A stretch of DNA of 64,000 nt from DASQGA01 sp963722715. Its GTDB lineage: Bacteria > Actinomycetota > Thermoleophilia > Gaiellales > Gaiellaceae. Where the stretch lies: the NCBI GenBank assembly GCA_963722715.1, contig CAVROA010000007.1:71162-135161 (forward strand). The letters are read 5' to 3'. Below the pieces are notes generated by a model that saw only the letters and a program-made list of their open reading frames with translations, made no database searches and was not told where the DNA came from. This document shows, piece by piece, positions 42,697 through 52,200 of the stretch. The translations under genes were made by a program, and so were the position numbers. Each line of letters starts with the position of its first letter. The stretch's first letter is position 1.

Positions 42697-42793
42697 GATT
42701 CAAAGGGTTTTCGGGATCTACTCAATATGAACACACACGAAATGCGTCCCGAACGGGATTCCACTCCAACGGCGGGGTAACGAACTGCGCCTC

Positions 42794-43849
42794 TTGCTCG
42801 TCGATGACGATCCGGGACTCCGGGCTCTCCTGAGGGCGACCTTCGAGGTCGTCGACATGGAGGTCGCCGAGGCGGGGAGCGCCGAGGAGGCCGCGGCACA
42901 CGTGGAGCGCGACCATCCGGACGTGGTCGTGCTCGACGTCAAGATGCCCGGCCAGGGTGGTCTCGCCTACTGTCGCGAGCTGAAGCAGAACCCGGCCACC
43001 TCCGATATCCAAATCGTTCTCCTCACCGGATCGGACGGCTCCGGTGACATCGACTGGCGAGCGTGCGGCGCCGATGCCTTCCTCCTGAAGCCGTTCAGCC
43101 CGCTCGAGCTGCTCGCGATCGTCGAGCGCCTCGCGGGCGGTCTCTACGGCGTGCCGTTCAGGGCCACGAAGAATCGAGCACCGGAGGAGCAGCTGCTCCT
43201 TTACGCACGCGACCTTCGTCATCTGCTCGAGATCGAGCGGGGCCAGCGGCACCTCCTCCAGAACGCCTACCAGGAGACGGTCACGGCGCTCGCAAGCGCG
43301 CTCGAGACGAAGGACACGGGCACGCGTGCGCATTCGCAGCGCGTCCAGCGTTACGCCATCTCGCTTGCGTCAGGGATCGACGGCTCGCTGGCGTCCGACC
43401 AGACCGCGTCGTACGGATTCCTCCTGCACGACGTCGGAAAGATCGGCATCCCAGATGAGATCCTCCGAAAGCCAGGGCCGCTGACGGAGGAGGAGCGCCG
43501 CCTGATGCAGACGCATGCCGCGCTCGGAGAGCAGATGCTCGGCGGCGTCGCCTTCCTCAAGGGCACGGGGCTCCGGGTCGTCCGCCACCACCACGAGCGC
43601 TGGGACGGCAGCGGCTACCCGGATCAGCTGGCAGGCGGGGAGATCCCGCTCGGCGCTCGAGTGTTCGCGGTCGCGGATTCCCTCGACGCGATGACGAGCG
43701 ACCGGCCCTACCGGCCGGCGCAGCCGTGGTCGGCCGCGCGCGACGAGATCCTCTCCCAGTCGGAGCGTCAGTTCGACCCGGACGTCGTAGACGCCTTCCG
43801 CGCCGGGGAGAGCGAGCTCCGCGAGATCCAGCGCGAGTTCGCCGTCTAG
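42794..43849 (+). CDS. Response regulator with HD-GYP phosphodiesterase domain (351 aa; start uncertain)
   Basis: RpfG-like two-component output protein that likely degrades cyclic di-GMP. Receiver domain at about residues 1-115 with acidic pocket LLVDDDPGLR, phosphoacceptor Asp48 in VVVLDVKMPG and KPFSPLEL Lys. HD-GYP domain at about 165-340: ALETKDTGTRAHSQRV, LLHDVGKIGIPDEIL, HHERWDGSGYPDQLAG and ARVFAVADSLDAMTSDRPYR, so all metal ligands and the GYP motif are kept. TTG 42794 is the first start codon of the open frame; removing one G of the GGGG at 42774-42777 would join it to ATG 42727, giving an extra 20-residue N-terminus. No histidine kinase is adjacent. The stop lies in a palindromic repeat. 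Confidence 0.87.
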   Translation: MLVDDDPGLRALLRATFEVVDMEVAEAGSAEEAAAHVERDHPDVVVLDVKMPGQGGLAYCRELKQNPATSDIQIVLLTGSDGSGDIDWRACGADAFLLKPFSPLELLAIVERLAGGLYGVPFRATKNRAPEEQLLLYARDLRHLLEIERGQRHLLQNAYQETVTALASALETKDTGTRAHSQRVQRYAISLASGIDGSLASDQTASYGFLLHDVGKIGIPDEILRKPGPLTEEERRLMQTHAALGEQMLGGVAFLKGTGLRVVRHHHERWDGSGYPDQLAGGEIPLGARVFAVADSLDAMTSDRPYRPAQPWSAARDEILSQSERQFDPDVVDAFRAGESELREIQREFAV

Positions 43850-43921
43850 GAGGGATTGGTGAAACGTCGCTCGTCGTCGCGCGGCCCGACGGCACTGCTG
43901 CGTCTCGTCAAACCCTCCTAG
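43846..43921. repeat. Palindromic dispersed repeat, short form (76 bp)
   Basis: Begins CTAGGAGGG and ends CCCTCCTAG. Its reverse complement matches both flanks of the 39254-39418 element nearly perfectly, minus that copy's roughly 90-bp centre. The left end encodes the stop of the response regulator and the right end encodes the stop of the convergent SRPBCC gene, so the element fills the entire convergent gap and can act as a bidirectional terminator. Confidence 0.75.
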
Positions 43922-44361
43922 GCCGGCTCGGACTCGACGAGCGCCTCGAGGCGTGCCAGGTCGGCGTGGAGCTTCCTCTGCGCCTCACGGCTCACGAGGC
44001 CGCCGAAGAGCCGTGCGACGAGCAGCGAGAAGTCGCTCTCCACGGTCGCCGTCAGCCGGGTTCCACTCTCGATCGGCTCCAGGGCATAGGAGGTCGTCAC
44101 CAGTAGGCCCTTCCCTTCCATCCGCGCCTGGACGAAGCGGTCCGGCTCGAGCGCTGTCAGCTCGCCGTCAAGCTTCCACTCCCTGCCGCGGATGACCATG
44201 ACCTGGCGGGACTGGGCGCCAACAGAGGCACTTTCCCCGTCCACGGCCTCGAAGGTGGTCAGCCCGCCGACCCAGCGCTTCAGCAGCTCGGGCTCGGTCA
44301 GATAGGGGAACACGACCGCGGGCGGTCGCGCGATCTCGATCGTGTGCTCGTTCCTGTGCAC
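43918..44361 (-). CDS. SRPBCC/CoxG-like ligand-binding protein (147 aa)
   Basis: START/Bet v1-fold protein that encloses a hydrophobic ligand. The opening HTIEIARPPAVVFPYLTEPE and later WKLDGELTALEPDRFVQARM, SYALEPIESGTRLTATVESD follow the SRPBCC beta-helix pattern; a C-terminal helix ends the protein. No catalytic residue can be assigned. GTG 44361 has TAGAGT ten nt upstream and is divergent from an acyl-CoA dehydrogenase whose start is 27 bp away, so the two may respond to the same signal. Confidence 0.78.
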   Translation of the reverse strand: MHRNEHTIEIARPPAVVFPYLTEPELLKRWVGGLTTFEAVDGESASVGAQSRQVMVIRGREWKLDGELTALEPDRFVQARMEGKGLLVTTSYALEPIESGTRLTATVESDFSLLVARLFGGLVSREAQRKLHADLARLEALVESEPA

Positions 44362-44371
44362 GGGGCCCGCG

Positions 44372-44381
44372 ACTCTATCCT
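44372..44381. promoter_or_regulatory. Overlapping divergent -10 elements between SRPBCC and acyl-CoA dehydrogenase genes
   Basis: Plus-strand TATCCT (44376-44381) is seven nt before ATG 44389; minus-strand TAGAGT (44377-44372) is ten nt before GTG 44361. They share the TA at 44376-44377, the same geometry as at 18265-18274. Confidence 0.5.
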
Positions 44382-44388
44382 CCTCCGC

Positions 44389-45543
44389 ATGGACTTCGAG
44401 CTGTCAGCCGAGCAACGTGAGATCCAGGCGCTCGCGCGGGAGTTCGCGGAGGCCGAAATCGCTCCGAACGCGGCCGAATGGGACCGCGAGCACCGCTTTC
44501 CGCGCGAGCTCTTCGGGAAGCTCGCCCTCCTCGGGCTGATGGGTGTTTGCGTCCCCGAAGACCTGGGCGGAGCGGGCGCCGACTTCCTGGCCTACGTCCT
44601 CGTGCTCGAAGAGCTCTCCCGTGCCGACGCGGGTGTGGGGGTGACGGTGGCGGTCCATACGAGCGCCGCGACCCTCCCGATCGTCAAGTTCGGCACCAAG
44701 GAGCAGCGAGAGCGGCTCGTACCACCGCTCGCGAGCGGTGAGAAGCTTGGAGCGTTCGCGCTGACCGAGTCGGAGGCAGGCTCGGACGCGGGGGCGCTGC
44801 GCACTCGGGCGGAGCCCGACGGGGACGGCTGGCGCCTAACCGGCCGTAAGCAGTGGACGACGAACGGCGGCTACGCGGGCACGATCCTGGCTTTCGCGCG
44901 CACCGAGGCCGGAGTCTCGTGTTTCCTCGTCGACGGCGGCGCCGAGGGACTCGAGGTCAGCGTCGAGGCTGAAAAGCTCGGGCTCCACTCGAGCTCGACC
45001 GTGGATCTCGTTCTCGACGGAGTTCGCGTCGAGGACCAAGGCCTCCTCGGCGAAGAAGGGCGTGGCATGCCGATTGCCCTCGCAACGCTCGACGGCGGCC
45101 GCATCGGGATCGCGGCGCAGGCGGTCGGGATCGCCCAGGCCGCGTTCGACGTGGCGAAGGCGTATGCGCTCGAGCGGCACCAGTTCGGGAAGCCGATCGC
45201 CGACTTCCAGGCGATCCAGTGGAAGCTCGCAGACATGGCGACCGAGATCGACGCCGCCCGGCTCCTCACCTGGCGGGCCGCCTCGCTTCGGGATCGCGGG
45301 CTGCCGCACGGTGAGGCGGGGGCGAAAGCGAAGCTCTTCGCGTCGGGAGTAGCCCGGCGACAGACCGGTGAGGCGATCCAGGTGCTCGGCGGCTACGGGT
45401 ACACCCGCGAGTTTCCCGTCGAGCGCTATTACCGCGACGCGAAGATCACGGAGATCTACGAGGGCACGAGCGAGATCCAGCGGCTCGTCATCGCGCGTTC
45501 GATCCTGGGGCTGGCCGAGCGCCCGGAGCCCGTGAAAGCATGA
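44389..45543 (+). CDS. Acyl-CoA dehydrogenase (384 aa)
   Basis: Second FAD acyl-CoA dehydrogenase of the window. The start MDFELSAEQREIQALAREFA, the flavin region FALTESEAGSDAGALRTRAE, QWTTNGGYAGTILAFART and the end GGYGYTREFPVERYYRD match the short-chain/isovaleryl branch, with predicted catalytic Glu358 in YEGTSEIQRLV. ATG 44389 has TATCCT seven nt upstream, suggesting a leaderless mRNA. It is followed by the cobalamin adenosyltransferase after a 131-bp gap. Substrate chain length is not certain. Confidence 0.92.
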   Translation: MDFELSAEQREIQALAREFAEAEIAPNAAEWDREHRFPRELFGKLALLGLMGVCVPEDLGGAGADFLAYVLVLEELSRADAGVGVTVAVHTSAATLPIVKFGTKEQRERLVPPLASGEKLGAFALTESEAGSDAGALRTRAEPDGDGWRLTGRKQWTTNGGYAGTILAFARTEAGVSCFLVDGGAEGLEVSVEAEKLGLHSSSTVDLVLDGVRVEDQGLLGEEGRGMPIALATLDGGRIGIAAQAVGIAQAAFDVAKAYALERHQFGKPIADFQAIQWKLADMATEIDAARLLTWRAASLRDRGLPHGEAGAKAKLFASGVARRQTGEAIQVLGGYGYTREFPVERYYRDAKITEIYEGTSEIQRLVIARSILGLAERPEPVKA

Positions 45544-45568
45544 CCGTCCCTCGCCTCCGGCTCGCTCC

Positions 45569-45637
45569 CGCGGGGGAAACCATGTCTCCCCCGCGAGCCC
45601 CCTTCTTACAGTCCAACGTGGAGGAACCTCCCGGTTC
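45569..45637. other. Two inverted repeats in the acyl-CoA dehydrogenase / adenosyltransferase gap
   Basis: CGCGGGGGA pairs with TCCCCCGCG (45569-45595) and GGAACC with GGTTCC (45622-45637). The structures could terminate the dehydrogenase transcript or belong to a leader of the adenosyltransferase gene. A cobalamin riboswitch was considered but its conserved core was not seen. Confidence 0.45.
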
Positions 45638-45674
45638 CCCCACACCCTCACCCTCATGGGCCAAAGGTCGGCCC

Positions 45675-46250
45675 ATGACCCGCAAGCGTGAGGAGCCGGT
45701 CCGGCTCGACCGGATCTACACGCGGGGCGGCGACCGGGGCGAGACGAGCCTCGGGGACGGGAGCCGGGTCGCGAAGACCGATCCGCGGATCGAAGCCTAC
45801 GGCGCTGTCGACGAGCTGAACTCCGCGATCGGCTTCGCGCTCGCAGGTGATCTCCCGGAGGCCTCCCGGCCCTGGCTCGAGCGGATCCAGAACGAGCTCT
45901 TCGACCTGGGCGCCGACCTGTCGGTTCCTTTCGGAGACGAGAGGAAGGAGCGGCTGAGAATCACGCAGGGTCAGGTCGACCGGCTCGAGGAGCTTTGCGA
46001 CCGTGCAAACGCGGACCTGGAGCCGCTCCGGAGCTTCGTGCTGCCTGGTGGGACAGACGGTGCCGCGCGGCTTCACCTCGCGCGAACCGTGTGCCGCCGG
46101 GCGGAGCGCCGCGCGGTCGGCCTCGCGGCGCTCGATCCTGTGAACCCGCTTGCGATCGCCTACCTGAACCGGCTCTCCGATCTCCTGTTCATCCTCGCGC
46201 GGGACGCGAACGCAGGCTCGGCTGAGCCGCTCTGGCAGCCCGGCGGCTAA
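45675..46250 (+). CDS. ATP:cob(I)alamin adenosyltransferase, PduO type (191 aa)
   Basis: Makes adenosylcobalamin, the cofactor of acyl-CoA mutases. The family motifs are IYTRGGDRGETSLGDGSRV (ATP-binding loop), DELNSAIGFAL, IQNELFDLGADLS and VCRRAERRAV. ATG 45675 is chosen because the frame upstream is Pro/Ser-rich and overlaps inverted repeats. The gene lies in the same window as MeaB and a methylmalonyl-CoA-type mutase, its expected downstream users. The stop abuts the half-element AAACCCTCCTAG, where the convergent giant gene also ends. Confidence 0.92.
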   Translation: MTRKREEPVRLDRIYTRGGDRGETSLGDGSRVAKTDPRIEAYGAVDELNSAIGFALAGDLPEASRPWLERIQNELFDLGADLSVPFGDERKERLRITQGQVDRLEELCDRANADLEPLRSFVLPGGTDGAARLHLARTVCRRAERRAVGLAALDPVNPLAIAYLNRLSDLLFILARDANAGSAEPLWQPGG

Positions 46251-46259
46251 ACCCTCCTA
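46248..46259. repeat. Half-site of the palindromic gene-end repeat
   Basis: The 12 bases starting at the adenosyltransferase stop read TAAACCCTCCTAG from 46247-46259; AAACCCTCCTAG is identical to the right end of the 43846-43921 element and supplies the stop codon (CTA on the plus strand) of the leftward giant gene. Confidence 0.45.
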
Positions 46260-49200
46260 GTGCAGGGCGCTGCCGGCACGGATGCCGCGGAGGAGGAACG
46301 CGAGCAGCGAACGCGCCTTGTAACCGGCAGCGGCGGCCCCGAGGCCGAGCATGGCGAGCAGAAGGATCGTTCCGGCCGTTTTCTTCGAGTCTCCGGACTT
46401 CACAGCGACGGGCGAGGCAACGGGGACGATGGACGGACTCTGGGTCGCCTTCGGGCTGGAAGGGGTGAGCGACTCGCCGCCCCCATCGATGGAGGTCTCG
46501 GCTGCCGGAGGAAAGTTGGTCGTCGGTTCCGGTGCAGGCGGATCGCCGTCACCGTAGAGGGATCCTCCGAGCGGCGGTGAGCCGCTCTGCTCCGTGTCTG
46601 CGGTCGGCGTCGGCGTGCCCTGGCTCTCGATCTCGATCGGAACCCGTGCCGTCACCGTCTTTCCGTCCGGCCCGACTGCAGTCACGAGCAGCGTGTAGCG
46701 GTTCTTCTGGAGCGCCTCGTTCGGAATGTCGAGCTTCAGGAGAGTCGTGCCGGCATCAAGCCCGGAGCGCCAGGCGAAGACCTCGTCGGTGCCGTCCAGG
46801 AGCGATGTCCGCACGCTGGCTGCGTGCGACAGGTCGACGTTCACCCGGATGAGCTGGTGGCTCGATCGCCCCAGAACCGGCAGGCTCGTGACGCGGAGGA
46901 CGAGGACTGACCTCGATGCAGCGCCTCCCGTAGAAACGACGAGCGGAACAGCTGTGCCCACCCGCGCGACCGTGGGACCCGCTGCCCGGATCACCCGGCC
47001 GGCAGGCACCGTCGTCGAGCGCTTCTTCGTCAACTTGCCCTGCCTGAAGCCGCGCTTCACAAGCGCGGTCTTGGCGGCCTGGACCGTGAGCTTCTTGACG
47101 ACCGGCAGGACCTTCAGCGCATAGCTCGGTACGCTTGCGTTGCCGGCTTGGTCCTCGGCCTGGATCTGGAAGGCTCGAAGGTCGCCGGCCTTGACACTGT
47201 TCACGATCGTCTGCCGCGCTGTCGCCGGGTAGGACGCGGTCCGGGCGCCCGCGACGCGAAGGGCGTAGGTCGGTGCGATCCCGCTCCCGTCGGTAGCGGC
47301 GCCCCAGCGCAACGTCAGCTTGCCGTTCTTGAGGGAGCCCGAGAAGCCGGGGGGAGTGGTCGGCGCCTGCACGTCGGGCGGCGGGCCGGATGGCGTCGTG
47401 TTGTCGATCAGAACGCCCGCACGGACGTCGGCAGCGCTGTTCCCGACCGAGTCGGATGCGGTCGCGCGCAGGTCGTAGGCTCCGTTCGTGAGGCTGCCGG
47501 TGGCAAAGGTCGCGCTCCAGGGGGCCGTGCTGTCCGTCGCGATGGTCGTCCAGGGGCCCGCGCCCGCGGTGCGGTAGGCGAAGACGACGACGGAGGCGTC
47601 CGGGGAGGTCGCGGTCAGCTCAACCGTTCCGCTCAGGGTGGCGCCTGGATCCACGAGCGTGACTGCGGGCGCCGAGCTATCCACGGTCACCGTGACGGTC
47701 GCGGTGAAGCTCGCGTTGCCGGCGATGTCCTCGATGCCGGCGCGCAGCTCGTAGTCGCCGTCAGGCAGGCTGGCGGTGTTCCAGGAGGCTGCGTACGGTG
47801 CCGATGTGTCCGCGGCGAGTGCAGTCCAGCCGGGAGCGCCGACAACTCGGAACTCCACCGTGACGCCAGCTACACCAGAGCCACCTGTGTCGGACGCGCT
47901 CGCCTGGACGGAGACGTCGCCGCCTACGGTTGCGCCGGCGGCGGGCGCGGTGATCGACCCGGACGGGGCGGTGTTGTCGACCCGGACGTTCCGAACCGCG
48001 CTCGTGCCCGTGTTACCCGAGCCGTCGAGGGCGACCGCGCGGAGCTCGTAGAGCCCGTCCGCCACGGCCGTGGTGTCGAAGTCGTTCGTGAAGGGCGAGG
48101 AGGCATCCGTCCCGAGAGATGTCCACGCGCCTCCGCCGGAGGGGCGGCGCTCGAACGTCACCTGCGCTGTGTCGCCCGAGGAGGTCGACCCGAGGGAGAC
48201 CGTGCCTCTGAGATCGGTGCCCGGGTCTGCGAGCGTGACGACCGGAGCGTCGTTGTCGACGGTGACCGTCACGACGGCGCTCGTGGCCGAGCCGCCTGCG
48301 ACGTCGATTGCAACGGCGACGAGCTCGTAGGAGCCGTCAGCGCCGGCCGTCGAGTCCCACGCCGCCGTGAACGGGCTCGAAGCGTCGGTCGAGATTGTCG
48401 AGTAGATGCCGCCCGCGGGACGGACCATGAAGCTGACCAGCGCGATCCCGGAGCCCGGGTCGCCCGCATTCGCCGCCACGGGGACGACGGAGCCGGAGAC
48501 CGAGCCGCCGTCGGCGGGTGCCGTCAGGGCAACAGTCGGGTCGGTGTTGTCGACCGTCTTTCCGGCGAGCACTGAGGCGGTCGCGTTAGCAGCGTTGTCG
48601 GTGGCCACGAACCGTAGGTCGTAGTCTCCGTCCGAGAGTCCGGTGGTGTCCCAGCTCGCTGCGAAGGGCGCCGCCGAGTCGGTGGAGATCGTCGTCCAGG
48701 TGCCACTGCCCGCGGGGGCGGACTGGAAGCTGACGGATGCCACGCCGGACGACGGGTCGGTCGCCGTCGCGGACAGTGCCACGGTGCCGCGAAGGTCATC
48801 GCCGGGGTCGGCGGGTGTGAGGCCCGGCGCGCTCGCGTCGATGCGAACGGTCGCGGTGCGCCAGGACTCGACGTTCCCCGCTCCGTCCGTCGACCGGTAG
48901 GAGATCGTGTGCGCGCCGTCGTTCGAGCCGTCGGCCGGGGCTGCAACGTTGACGGCGGTTCCGGTCTGCGTGCTGCCTCCATCGACGTCGTACTCCGTCG
49001 AAACGAGGCCGGAGCCGCCGATGTCTGTCGGAGCGAGGGTGACGAGCACCGGAGCCGAGCTCCACCCTGCGGCCGCGTCGTCCGTTGTGACTGGGGTGGA
49101 TGTGTCCACCTTGACCACGTTCAGAGAGGTGTAGGTCGTGACGTTTCCGGCGTTGTCGGCGACCCGGTAGCGATAGCGGTAACAGGTGCCGCTCGCGACC

Positions 49201-52200
49201 GTGGTGTCAGGAGCGGACACGCTCGTCCACGTGCCGGTGAACACCCCGCAGCTACCGGCAGCGAGGGCGATCGCGTCGCGCTCGAGCGTGCGCGAGGCCA
49301 GGTCGATGCCGGAGCCGGAGTCGGTGCCGGTGTCGGTCGCGACCGACACCGAGCCGTCGAGGTCGTACCCGCTGGCGTACGTGACGGATCCGCCCGCGGG
49401 GGCTGTCCGGTCGATGGTCACGTTGACGATGTCGAAGCCGGTGTTGTTCGCCTCGTCCTCAACCACGGCACGGAGCGCTCTGGCTCCGTCTGCATCGACG
49501 TTCCACGAGGCGGAATAGGGCGCAGCGGAGTCGGTGCCGAGCGAGACCCAGGAGCCGGAGCCGCAGTTGACGCTCGAGTTCGAGCAGCGGAAGAACTCGA
49601 CCTCGCTGATGTCGCCGTCGGGGCTCGTGGCGGTGACGGTGAACGGATCCGGCGCGGCTGCGTTGACGTAGCCCGAGGGCGCCGTGAGGGAGATGGTCGG
49701 TGCGTCGTTGTCCACCCGCCGGTTCACGACCGTGGCCGAGGTGGTCGAGTTACCGGCGTTGTCGGTGACGATCACGCGCAGGTCGTAGAGCCCGTCCGTA
49801 ACGCCGGTCGTGTCGAAGGCGGCCGGGGTCGTCGTCCAGGTGCCGGCGCCGGCGGGAGAGTGCTGATAGGTGACGGTGGCGACACCGGAGCCGCCCGGGT
49901 CGGAGGCGGTCGAGGAGAGCGTGACCGTGCCGCTCAGGTGGGCGCCCGGGTTGATCATCGTCGCTGCGGGAGCGGTGTTGTCGACCCGGCGGTTGGTGAC
50001 CGTGGCCGAGATGGTCGAGTTACCGGCGTTGTCGGTGACCGTGACGCGCAGGTCGTAGAGCCCGTCCGTGACGGCGGTCGTATCGAAAGCGGCCGGGGTC
50101 GTCGTCCAGGTCCCTGCTCCCGCGGGCGAGTAGGCATAGACGCGCGAGGCGATCCCGGAGCCGGCGTCGCTCGCAGTCGAGCTGAGCGTGACGGTGGCAC
50201 GCAGGTTGGCGCCCGGATCGTCCAGCGAGGCGGTGGGGGCGGTGTTGTCGACCCGGCGGTTGGTGACGAGGGCCGAGGTTGTCGTATTGCCGACCTGGTC
50301 GGTTGCGACCAGGCGGAAGTCGTAGAGCCCGTCCGCCACGGCGGTCGTGTCGAAGGAGACCGAGTAGGGCGAGCTCGTGTCCGTGTCCACGGTCGTCCAG
50401 CTGCCACCGCTTGCGGGCGAGCGCTGGAAGGCAGCGGAGGCGACGCCGGCTCCACCCGGATCGGATGCGGTGCCGCTCAGCGAGACGGTGCCGCGAAGCG
50501 GCGTGCCGGGATCGTCGAGCGAGGCGCCGGGGCCGGTGTTGTCGACCGTGACCGTGCGAAGGGCCGAGAGCTGGCTGTTTCCGGCCTGGTCAGTCGCGCT
50601 CGCGCGAAGCTCGTAGTCCCCGTCGGCGAGTGCGCTCGTGTCCCAGGAGACGGAGTAGGGCGAGCTCGAGTCGGTGTCGATCGCAGTCCAGGAGCCGCCA
50701 CCGGCGGGGCGGCGCTCGAAGAGGAGGGAGTCGACACCGGAGCCGCCCGGATCGGAGCTGTTGGCAGAGACGGCCACCGTTGCGGAGACGAAGCTCCCGT
50801 CGGCAGGGGCAGTCAGGGAGGCACTCGGAGCCGTGTTGTCGACCCGGCGGTTGGTGACCGTGGCCGAGGTGGTCGAGTTGCCGGCGTTGTCGGTGACGAT
50901 CACGCGCAGGTCGTAGAGCCCGTCCGTGACGCCGGTCGTGTCGAAGGCGGCCGGGGTCGTCGTCCAGGTGCCGGCGCCGGCAGGGGAGTGCTGATAGGTG
51001 CGGGTGGCGACACCGGAGCCGGCGTCGCTCGCGGTCGAGCTGAGCGTGACCGTCCCGCGCAGGTTGGCGCCCGGATCGTCCAGGCTGGCGCTGGGAGCGG
51101 TGTTGTCGACCCGGCGGTTGGTGACCGTGGCCGAGATGGTCGAGTTACCGGCGATATCGGTAACGATGACGCGCAGGTCGTAGAGCCCGTCCGTGACGCC
51201 GGTCGTGTCGAAGGCGGCCGGGGTCGTCGTCCAGGTGCCTGCTCCCGCGGGCGAGTGCTGCATAGGCGCGGGTGGCGACCCCGGAGCCGGCGTCGCTCGC
51301 GGTCGAGCTGAGCGTCACCGTCCCGCGCAGGTTGGCGCCCGGATCGTCCAGGCTGGCGCTGGGAGCCGTGTTGTCGACCCGGCGGTTGATGACCGTGGCC
51401 GAGGTGGTCGAGTTGCCGGCGTTGTCGGTGACGATCACGCGCAGGTCGTAGAGCCCGTCCGTGACGCCCGGTGGTATCGAAGGAGGCGCTGTAGGGAGCG
51501 GATGTGTCCGTGTCCACTGTCGTCCAGGTGCCGGCGCCGGCGGGCGAGCGCTGGAAGGCGAGCGAGGCCACGCCGGTGCCGCCCGGATCGGAGCCGGAGC
51601 CGGTCAGCGAGACGGTGCCGCGGAGGTTGGCGCCGGGGTCGTCCTGGGAGGCGGTAGGGTGCCGTGTTGTCGACCGTCACGGTCCGAGTCGCCGGGGTGT
51701 GGCTGTTTCCAGCCACGTCGGTGACGACGGCTCGCAGCTCGTAGTCCCCGTCAGCGAGAGCGCTCGTGTCCCAGGAGACGGAGTAGGGCGAGCTCGAGTC
51801 GGTGTCGATCGCAGTCCAGGCGCCGCCACCGGCGGGGCGGCGCTCGAAGAGGACGGAGTCGACACCGGAGCCGCCCGGATCTGAAGCAGTCCCGGAGACC
51901 GCCACGGTCCCCGAGACGAGCGCCCCGTCCGACGGCGCACTCAGCGAGCCGGTCGGGTTGGTGTTGTCCACCCGCCGGTTCACGACCGTGGCCGAGGTGG
52001 TCGAGTTACCGGCGTTGTCGGTGACGATCACGCGCAGGTCATAGAGCCCGTCCGTAACGCCGGTCGTGTCGAAGGCGGCCGGGGTCGTCGTCCAGGTGCC
52101 GGCGCCGGCGGGGGAGTGCTGATAGGTGACGGTGGCGACACCGGAGCCGCCCGGGTCGGAGGCGGTCGAGGAGAGCGTGACCGTGCCGCTCAGGTTGGCG

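Noticed and set aside
42697..42793. Cyclic di-GMP riboswitch before the HD-GYP gene
   Set aside because: No GEMM consensus; only a simple 8-bp hairpin was found.
45544..45674. Cobalamin riboswitch before the adenosyltransferase gene
   Set aside because: The gap is only 131 bp and shows simple inverted repeats, without the conserved B12-box core.
48909..51311. Long rightward open frame (about 800 codons) and many shorter rightward frames over 46-60 kb
   Set aside because: They are antisense shadows of the repeat gene. Their translations are Arg/Gly/Val-rich with no recognisable domains and repeat with the same period as the sense-strand Ig domains.
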